Source: Acinetobacter sp. SFB
Lineage (GTDB): Bacteria > Pseudomonadota > Gammaproteobacteria > Pseudomonadales > Moraxellaceae
Reading direction: 5' to 3'
DNA: 64,000 nucleotides
Assembly: GCF_001647545.1 (NCBI RefSeq)
Contig: NZ_LSZH01000016.1
Span: forward strand, 1 to 64,000
The notes under the pieces are model-generated. The model saw only the letters and a program-made list of their open reading frames with translations, had not been told where the DNA came from and made no database searches. Positions 1 to 7,460 of the stretch are shown here, piece after piece (within the stretch, counting starts at the first letter, position 1; each line of letters opens with the position of its first letter). A program made the translations under genes and the position numbers.

Positions 1-1
1 C

Positions 2-82
2 GACCATGAAATGGATTCATCAACTGTATCTCTGACAAACAAGATATTTAGCTTAGCATGTCAGGCTATTTGCAACAGTGCC
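2..82 (+). mobile_element. Right end of an IS6-family insertion sequence
   Basis: Bases 69-82 read TTTGCAACAGTGCC, the classic 14-bp right inverted repeat of the IS6/IS26 family. The frame starting at base 2 stays open into this repeat, and its tail (residues like SLTNKIFSLAC) resembles the C-terminal end of an IS6 transposase, although that match is weak. Most of the element lies to the left of the window. It abuts a phage-like gene that lacks its 5' end, so the element probably inserted into that gene. The mirror image of the repeat recurs at 50181-50194. Confidence 0.75.
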
Positions 83-368
83 ATCAGAAATAGTCTTGAC
101 TAAATTGGGCAAGGTATCACATATCAAAGTACACAACTTATTCGCAATATACTGTTTAATCAGAGAAAAAGGCAGTGTCGAACTTAAAACAACATATTCA
201 AAAACTTCATTTCATAGATTGGTTGCAGATCTTTGTTTATGTGGTTTCTCAAAGGCCTATCTTCAGAATCTCTACACTGAAAAGGCTAACAATATCATTC
301 CATTTATGAAGCTCGTTGCAATCGACTTTAACCAACAGTTGCCAGAATGGTACGAAGAACCAAACTAG
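83..368 (+). pseudogene. 5'-truncated phage replication (gpII/X-like) protein remnant
   Basis: About 95 codons remain open from the IS6 boundary at base 83. The nominal GTG start at 78 lies inside the insertion-sequence repeat, so it is an artefact. The text (a stretch LRREKGS-like, then HRLVADLCLCGFSKAYLQNL and EWYEEPN at the end) resembles the C-terminal part of replication initiators of filamentous phages (II/X family), which end in a similar helix-rich region followed by an EWY-type tail. The family match is from memory and moderate. A small gene and a dif-like site follow immediately, as expected where an inovirus has integrated by XerCD. The protein is very probably inactive because its N-terminal catalytic part is missing. 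Confidence 0.5.
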
Positions 369-402
369 CAATTCAACTACAAAATAGCTTAGGAGCTAAA
401 AA

Positions 403-621
403 ATGTCACAAATCCAAACTATTCTTGTTCAAGGTCTATTTATGTCTAAGGGTAAATTTACACCTGAAAACGGAAAAAATAAGGAAATTTCAATGTCAGT
501 AGATTTACCTGCAATGTTTGATCTTGAGTTTGAATTTGATTTCACGCGCACACCGCCAAGACCTGTACTAAAAGATATTAAGCCAATCCAACAACAAAAT
601 AATTTAGATTCAAAGGCTTAA
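403..621 (+). CDS. Small hypothetical protein, probably filamentous-phage derived
   Basis: This is a 72-residue ORF with a good ribosome binding site (TAGGAG) eight bases upstream of its ATG. It begins 34 bases after the phage replication remnant and ends eight bases before the dif-like site. The protein is hydrophilic, with no signal peptide or membrane segment. It has an acidic-aromatic centre (DLEFEFDFTR) followed by a proline-rich tail. I do not recognise the family. Its size and position right after a replication gene would suit the small single-stranded-DNA-binding protein of an inovirus, but that is inference from position only. Confidence 0.5.
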   Translation: MSQIQTILVQGLFMSKGKFTPENGKNKEISMSVDLPAMFDLEFEFDFTRTPPRPVLKDIKPIQQQNNLDSKA

Positions 622-629
622 AACAAGTT

Positions 630-657
630 ATTTCGTATAATATAGATTATGTTAAAT
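630..657 (+). other. dif-like XerC/XerD recombination site (C-D orientation)
   Basis: The 28-bp site consists of an XerC arm ATTTCGTATAA, a six-base spacer TATAGA and an XerD arm TTATGTTAAAT. This is the 11-6-11 architecture of gamma-proteobacterial dif, and the XerD arm is an exact consensus match. It lies just after a filamentous-phage-like remnant, and such phages integrate at dif. A second site in inverted orientation lies at 1941-1968. The pair therefore also matches the pdif modules described on Acinetobacter plasmids. Confidence 0.85.
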
Positions 658-884
658 GGTGTGCACTTCAAAGAGTTCGTTTTCTTATAGCTTTTCAAAG
701 GTAGCATATATTAAAAAGCATTATTTGAATTATTAATTATTTGAAATATTTTATTCATCAGCACTGTTGTAAATAGGCATATAAGCTGTAATTTTCTATG
801 TTAATTACGTTTAAATTCCCACCCTCTCATTTTCTAACTAACTCAGGTTATAATAATGGCCTCCCAAAATATGGTTAATCTATT

Positions 885-1121
885 ATGAACACCTCCAATG
901 ACCCTTTACACAGCAAAAAACTTGCTGACATTTTGGATGAATTATTGGATTACTACGGTGGCTTTGAAGGCTTAAATCGTAAAATTGAAATTAGATGTTT
1001 TTGTATAGATCCAAGTGTTAAATCATCATTGCGATTCTTACGTACCACACCATGGGCGCGTGAAAAAGTAGAAAGCTTATATTTGTATGTCTTACGCCAA
1101 AAAGCCAAACAGAAATCGTAG
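885..1121 (+). CDS. DUF2132 (VF530-like) conserved small protein
   Basis: This 78-residue protein carries the hallmarks of the DUF2132/VF530 family: an N-terminal DPLHSKKL segment, the IRCF motif, then DPSVKSSLRFLRTTPWAREKVE near the C-terminus, and typical length. The family is annotated as putative DNA-binding from a Vibrio structure, and its cellular role is not established. The gene is the only clear one between the two inverted dif-like sites at 630 and 1941, so it is the cargo of a possible dif module. A plausible -10 box (TATAAT) lies about 30 bases upstream of the ATG, and there is no strong ribosome binding site. The identity of the family is secure; the function is not. Confidence 0.85.
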   Translation: MNTSNDPLHSKKLADILDELLDYYGGFEGLNRKIEIRCFCIDPSVKSSLRFLRTTPWAREKVESLYLYVLRQKAKQKS

Positions 1122-1940
1122 CTATCAAAACCCTAGCTTCAACATAATATTTTATAGCAAATAGTAAACTACACTTATTGAATAGCCATCAATTTTGTAG
1201 ACACCTTTTGATTAGTGGTGGACTGCCACCACTCTCCTAGACAAATTTAGTCTATTCTTAAGACATTTTTAGTCGAAAAATATATGTATTTAACTAGGTT
1301 CATGAACAAAGGATTTTATAAACTAGTAATTTAATCGTCTAAGTTATTAAAATTATTGTTAATTAAATACAATTTAAAATATGAACTAAAATTTAGGTAA
1401 ATATAAGTTAAATTTAATGGAATTTTATAATTAGAAGTTGTTTTAATATATAAGAGAAAATAATAAATCGAACAATGGGAACGACTTTGAAAGATAGCTA
1501 TATTGTGCGTTTCTAGGCGTTTTTTAGATTTTATAAAATCTATACAAGCTATCATGCGATAGTAAGTCGTACACTTAACAAGTAAATATACGACTAAATC
1601 GTGCTGATTAAATTATTCAGTTTATTTGATCAAAAGAATTTTTTCAAAAAAGCTGTTAATGCTATTAAAAAATAGTTACCAGAAATATAACGACTAAAAA
1701 TATATTTATTTTTTTAGTCGGACGGTCAGAGTATGTTGAATATATTCCTAAACCATTCAAAATTTGAAGAATGATTGTTACCAACAATTCCATAAATATT
1801 TCCTGATAAAAATTTAAATTAAATTCCTAATATTCCAAAAAATTTAATTTAGCAGTTAGATCATAATTTATTCAAAATTTAAAAGATAGGTACTCATTTA
1901 TAAGTGGTGATGTACTTTATAAAAGGAAATCTACTTGTCC

Positions 1941-1968
1941 ATTTAACATAATGACGGTTATACGAAAT
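1941..1968 (-). other. dif-like XerC/XerD site (inverted relative to the site at 630)
   Basis: On the plus strand this reads ATTTAACATAA, spacer TGACGG, TTATACGAAAT. It is therefore an XerD arm followed by an XerC arm, the reverse of the site at 630-657. Both 11-base arms are exact reverse complements of the arms of the first site, and only the six-base spacer differs (TGACGG here; TATAGA in the first). Two such sites in inverse orientation around a short gene segment are the definition of a dif module. Confidence 0.85.
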
Positions 1969-1978
1969 CAGTCTATAA

Positions 1979-2010
1979 GCCCCAAATAGAAATGTACGGT
2001 TTCTCCAAAG
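1979..2010. mobile_element. ISNCY-like (IS1202 type) terminal relic
   Basis: The sequence CCCAAATAGAAATGTACGGT and the following TTCTCCAAAG match, with about three differences, the segment at 12631-12661. That second segment precedes a decayed transposase N-terminus of IS1202/ISNCY type. It begins only about ten bases from the dif-like site. No transposase is recognisable next to this copy. I treat it as an end left behind by excision or decay. Confidence 0.4.
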
Positions 2011-2292
2011 AAAATCAGCTTGCTTGAAAAAGTCCACGGCTAACTTGCCAGATATTGATTATTTTTGATATGAAATGCAGCTGGCTCCAAAATTTCCAAG
2101 CGTACAGCTTTCTGCTGCGTTTCATCCCCCTCAATAACACCGCAATTAAACCGTACATCCGGGTTTTATTGCATTCGCTTTTAGCAGTAAGATTTACTTT
2201 ATTCCGCGGCTCATAAGGGTAATGAAACAGGCAAAGCTCATTAATTTGCCATTTTATCTCACTAAACAGTGTTTAGAAAATTGGTGGCTGTT

Positions 2293-2328
2293 TATAGCTC
2301 TTAGAATATCAAAGCTCTAAGAGCTATA
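2293..2328 (-). terminator. Hairpin downstream of the hydroxyisourate hydrolase gene
   Basis: A perfect 13-bp inverted repeat (arms TATAGCTCTTAGA and its complement, ten-base loop) lies 34 bases past the stop of the minus-strand gene ending at 2362. There is no clear U-tract after it on the minus strand, so it may act as a weak terminator or as a 3'-end stabiliser. Confidence 0.45.
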
Positions 2329-2361
2329 GCTTCATAACATTAGCTCTGCGCTATAAGTCAT

Positions 2362-2760
2362 TTAATTTCCACGATAAGTTGAGTAACCATAAGGGCTCAA
2401 CAAAAGTGGAATATGGTAATGTTTGACTGAACCATCAGCTTGAAAAATCACAGGTACTTCAGGAAAGAAAGACTTTTGGTTGTTTTGCTTAAACCAGTCG
2501 CCTGTTTTAAATGTAACTTTATATATTGCAGTTTTGAAGGGTTTGTTTTCTGGAAATAATTCGGTGATACGCCCCTGTTGATTGGTTTTAGCTTCTGAAA
2601 TCTGAACCCATTTCCCATTTCTCTGTTCTTCCAAAGTAACTTGGACATTGGAGGATGGCAAACCGTTTTCCAAGTTCAGGACATGCACACTCAACGGGTT
2701 TTGAGCCATTGCCCAACCTGAGATCAACAAACTACCCACAAATATAAGTGACTTTTTCAT
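2362..2760 (-). CDS. hiuH: Periplasmic 5-hydroxyisourate hydrolase (transthyretin-like)
   Basis: The protein hydrolyses 5-hydroxyisourate, the product of urate oxidation, on the way to allantoin. A cleavable signal peptide (MKKSLIFVGSLLISGWAMA) puts it in the periplasm. The mature part starts NPLSVHVLNLENGLPSSNV, the family's first signature, and ends STYRGN, a variant of the YRGS tetrapeptide. His in the SVHVLN motif and the HYHIPLLLSPYGYS segment supply the expected active-site residues. I chose the ATG at 2760 because GGAG stands about nine bases upstream; the longer reading frame would need a TTG start inside that ribosome binding site. The gene lies 33 bases behind the GlcG-like gene, so the two form an operon. 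No other purine-catabolic gene is nearby. Confidence 0.9.
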   Translation of the reverse strand: MKKSLIFVGSLLISGWAMAQNPLSVHVLNLENGLPSSNVQVTLEEQRNGKWVQISEAKTNQQGRITELFPENKPFKTAIYKVTFKTGDWFKQNNQKSFFPEVPVIFQADGSVKHYHIPLLLSPYGYSTYRGN

Positions 2761-2793
2761 AACAATTGACTCCAACAAATAGAAAGGACTGAA

Positions 2794-3291
2794 TTAAAGG
2801 GTTTTTAAAGTGGTTTCTATGCCTTTTTTCGCACATTGGTGGTCTTGCACTGAGCCACCGGCACCTGCGACACCGACTGCACCTAAAAGCTGATCTTTAT
2901 AAATTACCGGTACGCCACCGCCGAGCAAGAGCAATTCGGGTAGACTATTCAAGTTCTGCGCATCCGGGTTCTTCTGCGCATTACGCATAAAGTCCAGGCT
3001 ATTGGTTTTAGTCGAATACGCCGTAAATGCCTTACGTTCTGCCGCTATCAAATTATGAATGCCAACAGATTCATGACGCTGACTAGTGAGTATATTGCCT
3101 CCCTGATCGAGCACAACCACAGCAGCAGGTTTCGCATCTACCTGACAAGCATGCATGACATTTTTAGCCATCAACTCTGCGGTTTCGAGTGGCATGATGT
3201 AGCCTGTTTTTAACTCGGCATGTGCAAAAGTGTTGGTTAAAAATGCGACACTCAGTACAGCGAGAGACTTTTGTATAAATAAAGAGTTCAT
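2794..3291 (-). CDS. Secreted GlcG/HbpS-family heme-binding-like protein
   Basis: This is a GlcG/HbpS (DUF336) protein of about 165 residues with an N-terminal signal peptide ending around AHA (residues 1-25). The family core is clear: PAAVVVLDQGGNILTSQRHE, an AAERKAFTA helix, LLLLGGGVPV and GAVGVAGAGGSVQDHQCA. Members bind heme or small redox molecules, and HbpS works with a redox-sensing two-component system in Streptomyces. This gene is the first of a two-gene operon with the hydroxyisourate hydrolase and is divergent from a two-component system, which fits a redox or metal stress role. The chosen ATG at 3291 avoids a TTG start at 3309; neither has a strong ribosome binding site. Confidence 0.85.
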   Translation of the reverse strand: MNSLFIQKSLAVLSVAFLTNTFAHAELKTGYIMPLETAELMAKNVMHACQVDAKPAAVVVLDQGGNILTSQRHESVGIHNLIAAERKAFTAYSTKTNSLDFMRNAQKNPDAQNLNSLPELLLLGGGVPVIYKDQLLGAVGVAGAGGSVQDHQCAKKGIETTLKTL

Positions 3292-3357
3292 TATGGCAAT
3301 ATGTTTCAATTAATCTTAGACATATCTTAAAAGAAATGATGCAATTCGGCATGACAA

Positions 3358-3381
3358 TTAGATTACCAATTTGTAATCTAA
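3358..3381. promoter_or_regulatory. Perfect palindrome, likely response-regulator box
   Basis: The site is TTAGATTAC, six bases CAATTT, GTAATCTAA. It sits in the 119-base gap between the divergent GlcG-like gene and the response regulator. It resembles the box ATTACAAAATTGTAAT reported for CusR and HprR (YedW) of E. coli, where HprR controls hiuH. The likely reader is the adjacent response regulator, acting on both directions. Confidence 0.65.
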
Positions 3382-3410
3382 ATATGTTTAAAAGAAGTTA
3401 ATCTACTGCG

Positions 3411-4082
3411 ATGCATATCTTAATTATTGAAGATGAAGTCAAAATTGCTGACTATCTAGCAAAAGGACTGAATGAATCGGGTTACAGTACCACTATCGCA
3501 AGAAATGGGGTTGAAGCATTGTCCTTTCTACAACAACAGCAGTTTGACCTTGCCTTACTGGATGTAATGTTGCCTGACCTAGATGGATGGCAAGTTCTGC
3601 AAACACTCAGAACATTTAGTCAAATTCCTGTACTCATGCTCACTGCACGTGATCATGTATTGGATCGCGTCAAAGGGCTTGAGCTTGGTGCAGATGACTA
3701 TCTCAGCAAACCTTTTTCTTATATTGAATTACTGGCAAGGATCAAAAGTCTACTGCGGCGTACTCCACGAATGGAACAAGAGGCTTATCAAGTGTCTAAT
3801 TTGCTCTTGAACCGCTTAAAACATGAAGTACAGCGTGATGGACAAAAAATTGAGCTGAGTCAGAAAGAATTTGCGCTATTGCAATTGTTGATGGAGCATC
3901 AGGGTCAAGTCATGACCCGCAGTCAAATTGCCTCCATGGTATGGAATATTAATTTTAATACAGATACTAATGTAGTAGACGTTGCTATTCGCAGATTACG
4001 CAGCAAGATTGATGATCATTTTAGTCCCAGACTGATTCATACGGTACGTGGTATGGGATATAAACTTGATGAGCGACCATGA
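3411..4082 (+). CDS. OmpR-family response regulator (CusR/HprR type)
   Basis: This is a 223-residue two-domain regulator. The receiver has the acidic pair at residues 8-9, the phospho-acceptor Asp51 in LLDVMLPDLDGW, Thr78 and Lys100 in LSKPF. The winged-helix OmpR domain follows from about residue 125 and ends with TVRGMGYKLDE. Length and spacing match the heavy-metal/redox subfamily (CusR, IrlR, HprR). The stop overlaps the start of the kinase gene by four bases (ATGA), so the two are co-translated. The neighbourhood (divergent hiuH operon, central palindrome) matches E. coli hprRS-hiuH, which responds to hydrogen peroxide and copper. The precise signal here is inferred. Confidence 0.9.
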   Translation: MHILIIEDEVKIADYLAKGLNESGYSTTIARNGVEALSFLQQQQFDLALLDVMLPDLDGWQVLQTLRTFSQIPVLMLTARDHVLDRVKGLELGADDYLSKPFSYIELLARIKSLLRRTPRMEQEAYQVSNLLLNRLKHEVQRDGQKIELSQKEFALLQLLMEHQGQVMTRSQIASMVWNINFNTDTNVVDVAIRRLRSKIDDHFSPRLIHTVRGMGYKLDERP

Positions 4083-5458
4083 AAAAACCCATCCGATTAA
4101 CCCTAACCATCCGTTTAAGCATCGCTTTTTGTCTGGTATCTTGCGTGGTATTTTGTAGCGTTGCTCTATTGTCCTATCATAATATGAAAAACATGATCCA
4201 GACCCAGCAGGATCAGGCATTAGCCGCACGGATTGAACGGATTGAAATTTTTCTGGAAGATGCGCAAAGTTTTGAGCTATTGGTCAAAAATCCTAAGCTC
4301 TACGAAAACATGCTTGGGCAAGAAGACAACTTACTTCTTTTACGAAACCAAAATGGCAAACTCATACAAATTAATCCATTAAAAGTCCATATTCCCGCCT
4401 TAGCATTTTCATCTTCACTCCAGTTTCAAGATAATCAAAGCAATGATGCTTCGACACGATTAGCCTTCAAGCAATTAGAATTTAATGGTGATCAATATCA
4501 AATTATTGCAGGCAAACAACTGGCTGAAGGGCAAAATACCCTGGCTGAATATCAGTCAAAGCTGACTTTATATAGCGTTCTGGGTATCTTATTCTCTACA
4601 CTGATGGCTTGGGTTGCCGGCCGCTATATCCTAAATTCGATGCGACAACTGATACATGCCACGACAAAAATCGGTATAACGCAGTCTAATCAACGTATTG
4701 AAATTAAAACTAACACCCTTGAAGTGCATGAACTCAGTCAAGCCATGAATGCAATGCTGGCAAGAATTCAATCTGCTTATCAACAACTGGCACGTTTTTC
4801 TGAAGACATTTCACATGAACTGAGAACGCCATTAAATAATTTGATGGGACAAACACAAATTTTACTCTCTCAACCACGAGAGCTGCATGAATTAGAAAAC
4901 TTACTGTATTCAAATTTAGAAGAGTATGAACGCCTGAACCAAATGATCGAAAGTATGCTGTTTATTGCTCGCGTAGAACACGGTGACTATTTGGTTGAAA
5001 AACAAAATTTTAATGTATATAGCATGCTGCAAGGCTTGCTGGAATACTTTAGCTTTCTCGCTGATGAAAAAAACATCCATTTTAAACTTGAAGTGGCACC
5101 AGAGTTAGAACTGATTGCAAATCAATTATTAATAGAACGTGCGTTGGCAAACCTGCTCAGCAATTCAATTACACATGGTGAAGCAAATAGCAAAATTATA
5201 CTGCGAGCGCAGCAGTGTAGTGACTTCATTCGAATTGAAGTATTAACACCAAACATCTGGATTCCAGAGCAACATCTTTCGCATTTGTTTGAACGATTTT
5301 ATCAAGTCGATGATAGCCGGCATGAAAAAGCACACACGGGTGGATTAGGCTTAGCCATCGTAAAGTCCATTATGCAATTGCATGGTGGGCAAGCAAGCGC
5401 TGAAAATACTGAAGAGGGAATCGTATTTAGTCTGTCATTACCCAATAAGAAAAGATAG
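4079..5458 (+). CDS. Sensor histidine kinase (CusS/HprS type)
   Basis: This inner-membrane kinase of 459 residues should phosphorylate the response regulator encoded just upstream. It has a first membrane segment at about residues 10-32, a periplasmic sensor of roughly 125 residues, and a second membrane segment around 160-182. A HAMP region and the H-box FSEDISHELRTPLNN with His246 follow, then the N-box (LANLLSNSITHG) and a GLGLAIVKSI G-box. The DxGxGI element is replaced by TPNIWIPEQ, as is common in the CusS branch. Four bases overlap with the regulator gene. Copper, silver or oxidants are the usual signals in the branch, and the sequence does not say which applies. Confidence 0.9.
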   Translation: MKKPIRLTLTIRLSIAFCLVSCVVFCSVALLSYHNMKNMIQTQQDQALAARIERIEIFLEDAQSFELLVKNPKLYENMLGQEDNLLLLRNQNGKLIQINPLKVHIPALAFSSSLQFQDNQSNDASTRLAFKQLEFNGDQYQIIAGKQLAEGQNTLAEYQSKLTLYSVLGILFSTLMAWVAGRYILNSMRQLIHATTKIGITQSNQRIEIKTNTLEVHELSQAMNAMLARIQSAYQQLARFSEDISHELRTPLNNLMGQTQILLSQPRELHELENLLYSNLEEYERLNQMIESMLFIARVEHGDYLVEKQNFNVYSMLQGLLEYFSFLADEKNIHFKLEVAPELELIANQLLIERALANLLSNSITHGEANSKIILRAQQCSDFIRIEVLTPNIWIPEQHLSHLFERFYQVDDSRHEKAHTGGLGLAIVKSIMQLHGGQASAENTEEGIVFSLSLPNKKR

Positions 5459-5502
5459 CTCAAATACCAACCGCCCTCTTTTATTTCAAAAACAATAAAT
5501 TA

Positions 5503-5890
5503 GGGTGTGTTGACACTTTGAGCTTAACAATAGCGAAATAGTAAAATCAAATCGCCAAAGCCAATTTTACTCTTCGCTCTGCCTCGTACCGTGCTGACAG
5601 ATCAACACGGGCAAAAGTTGAAAGCTATTCTTTTGAAACTACACATTACCTCAAAGTGGCTTAAGATCAACATGAGATTTGAAAGAGACAGAAGTGCTAT
5701 GCGCAGATCAGGGCTATGATTCACAGCCATGACATGAACCGATCAAGAAAAATAGGAACAAACGCGAACATCTTCAAGAAAATAAAGAGCCAATCGAACA
5801 ATGATCATAGGGACGGGTCTTTATAGAAGATCAGGCATTGAGTTGAAAATAGGTTTTATAGGTTAAAGCAGTTCAACAGAGCCTAATTTT
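5503..5890 (+). mobile_element. Decayed IS5-family insertion sequence
   Basis: The piece starts with GGGTGTGTTGACAC. Fragments of an IS5-family DDE transposase can be read across several frames in collinear order: VLTDQHGQKLKAILL, then CADQGYDSQP, then a lysine/arginine-rich linker, and VENRFYRLKQF near the end. These correspond to the middle and C-terminal parts of IS427-like transposases, with many stops and frameshifts between them. The first 35 bases resemble the segment starting at 10084. No intact protein can be made. It fills the gap between the kinase gene and the porin gene. Confidence 0.6.
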
Positions 5891-5940
5891 CTATGCGAAA
5901 AAAATTGAAATTTATTTAAGCGAATGTCTTGGTAATTTAA

Positions 5941-7248
5941 TTAGAAATTAAGACGCATGGTTAAGCCCGCAACCCATGCATCATCTACTTGTTTTACTCC
6001 ACCCGGCTGGTGAATATACTGAATATTAGGACGAAACATCACAGCAGATGACCAATTGTAACTGTAGTTTAATTCAACATTTACTTCATCATACTGAATT
6101 GGTTGATATAAGGTATTGCTATAATCGGAAACTGTTAAGCCATTCGAATCATTTTGTAAGTTTTGTGCATCACGTACACGATTATTCACATTGAAACGTG
6201 CGACACCTAAACCAATAGAGTCATTTGGACGTCGATCAAAGGGACCTTTGTACCAAAAAGAAATTTGTTGCGTTGATTCAACTTGAGCCGTTTGCTTGTC
6301 ATTCCATACAAAATTCCCGGCTGCAAATAAACCACGTTTGTCATTGCTTGCATATGAGGTCAATTGTTGCTGGCTATTGAGCCAGAAACTATGCTTACTA
6401 TCATGCATTTCATTGGTCTTTACATCTTTAACATCAACGTTGGCGTAATAACCACCAATTTTGTATTCACCTGCTAAACCCTGAAGTTTAGGTTTCCAGG
6501 CTAATTCAACTGGAATAATTGCACCTTCGGTCTGATCCAGGCTGAGATTAAAGCCGCCATTTTCCAACAGGTTTTCTGGATTAATTTCATAAATACCGGT
6601 TGCAATAGACCAATCTGAAGCAAACTGATATTTCACATTGGCGCCCCAACCCGACACTGGGCTGTTGTACCAAATACTGCCATTACTTTTACCAATTTGG
6701 TTACCGCAAAGGATTAAGTTTTGGAACTCACATTGAGCCCCATTAAAATCCTCATTGAGTCCCATACGACCTAGTTTAAATTGCAGGTTATTGTCCATAA
6801 AGCCTTTTTTAATCCAAGCCTGAGTCAGACGCCATTTTTGACCACGCCCATAGGTTTCCTGCGTATTACTAAATTGGCCAGCACGCGGGTCTGCAATGCG
6901 CTCGGCAGACAGGGATTGACCATCGCGTTTGGTAATTTGCACACTGGCTTCGGTATCCTTCCAGCCAGCCAGCTTTTCTAAGTCGAAAGTGGTGCCTAAA
7001 GTGAGAGTATAAGCATGTAAGGTTTTATTATTTTCATTATAGCCACCATCAATATTAGATGCGCTTTCCGTGATTATAGACGTAACGAATTTATACCCTT
7101 GGTCTTCAAGCTGTGGTCGTTGACCATTCCAGTCGCCTAATAGCCATTGACGGTCTGGAGACCATGCTTGATTGGCCGCCATAGCTAAGTGACACAATAA
7201 TAGGCTGCTACTAAACATGGTGATTTTGAAATAAGTTGAGAGAACCAT
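5941..7248 (-). CDS. OprB-family carbohydrate porin
   Basis: This is an outer-membrane porin of 435 residues, the usual length for carbohydrate-selective OprB proteins. It has a signal peptide ending around LAMAA, then QAWSPDRQWLLGDWNGQRPQ, which is the family's N-terminal signature (WLLGDWNG). Many amphipathic strands follow, ending in WVAGLTMRLNF with a terminal phenylalanine as outer-membrane barrels require. The ribosome binding site AAGGATC precedes the ATG. It is divergent from a membrane PQQ dehydrogenase, so it probably admits that enzyme's periplasmic substrate (a sugar or a cyclitol acid). In A. baylyi a porin gene (quiX) similarly sits beside quinate dehydrogenase. Confidence 0.88.
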   Translation of the reverse strand: MVLSTYFKITMFSSSLLLCHLAMAANQAWSPDRQWLLGDWNGQRPQLEDQGYKFVTSIITESASNIDGGYNENNKTLHAYTLTLGTTFDLEKLAGWKDTEASVQITKRDGQSLSAERIADPRAGQFSNTQETYGRGQKWRLTQAWIKKGFMDNNLQFKLGRMGLNEDFNGAQCEFQNLILCGNQIGKSNGSIWYNSPVSGWGANVKYQFASDWSIATGIYEINPENLLENGGFNLSLDQTEGAIIPVELAWKPKLQGLAGEYKIGGYYANVDVKDVKTNEMHDSKHSFWLNSQQQLTSYASNDKRGLFAAGNFVWNDKQTAQVESTQQISFWYKGPFDRRPNDSIGLGVARFNVNNRVRDAQNLQNDSNGLTVSDYSNTLYQPIQYDEVNVELNYSYNWSSAVMFRPNIQYIHQPGGVKQVDDAWVAGLTMRLNF

Positions 7249-7266
7249 TGTGTTGATCCTTTTTTG

Positions 7267-7280
7267 AAGAATGCATTCTT
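7267..7280. promoter_or_regulatory. Palindrome upstream of the porin gene
   Basis: AAGAATGCATTCTT is a perfect 14-base palindrome 19 bases upstream of the porin ATG, in the porin/PQQ-dehydrogenase divergent gap. It would cover the transcription start region and is a plausible operator. No regulator gene is adjacent, so the reader is unknown. Confidence 0.35.
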
Positions 7281-7460
7281 AAGGATTTATTCAACCTTGA
7301 TAAATTAATTGCAAGGTCGGTCAATGTTTGAGATTAATTTTATTTGCATACACTTCGTGACAATTAGTCTCAATTATTTATTCATTATTGGTTTCGGCCT
7401 GAGTTTTTTACTTTAAAAGGGGTTAGTATTTAACCAATATATAATAAAAAGGAATCCAGT

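Larger units (their letters stand above)
1122..2292. other. Non-coding AT-rich stretch with hairpin and relics
   Basis: No convincing gene is visible in this roughly 1.2-kb, very AT-rich stretch. It holds a hairpin at 1214-1233 (AGTGGTGG, loop ACTG, CCACCACT), an 18-base segment at 1229-1246 that recurs inverted at 9947-9964, the second dif-like site, and an insertion-sequence-like end at 1979-2010. A short open fragment on the minus strand around 2036-2165 (about 45 codons, ending before the IS-like end) has a protein-like composition but no start codon, and I could not place it. Confidence 0.5.

Noticed and set aside
78..80. GTG as the true start of the first phage-like gene
   Set aside because: The codon lies inside the IS6 inverted repeat, so the gene was cut by the insertion rather than starting there.
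1331..1555. Minus-strand ORF of 74 codons in the AT-rich gap
   Set aside because: The composition (Ile, Tyr, Asn, Lys from AT-rich DNA), lack of a ribosome binding site and lack of any family resemblance point to chance.
630..1968. Proof that the window is a plasmid, from dif-like sites
   Set aside because: Such sites are frequent on Acinetobacter plasmids, but chromosomal dif with an integrated inovirus looks the same locally; no replication gene of a plasmid is visible.
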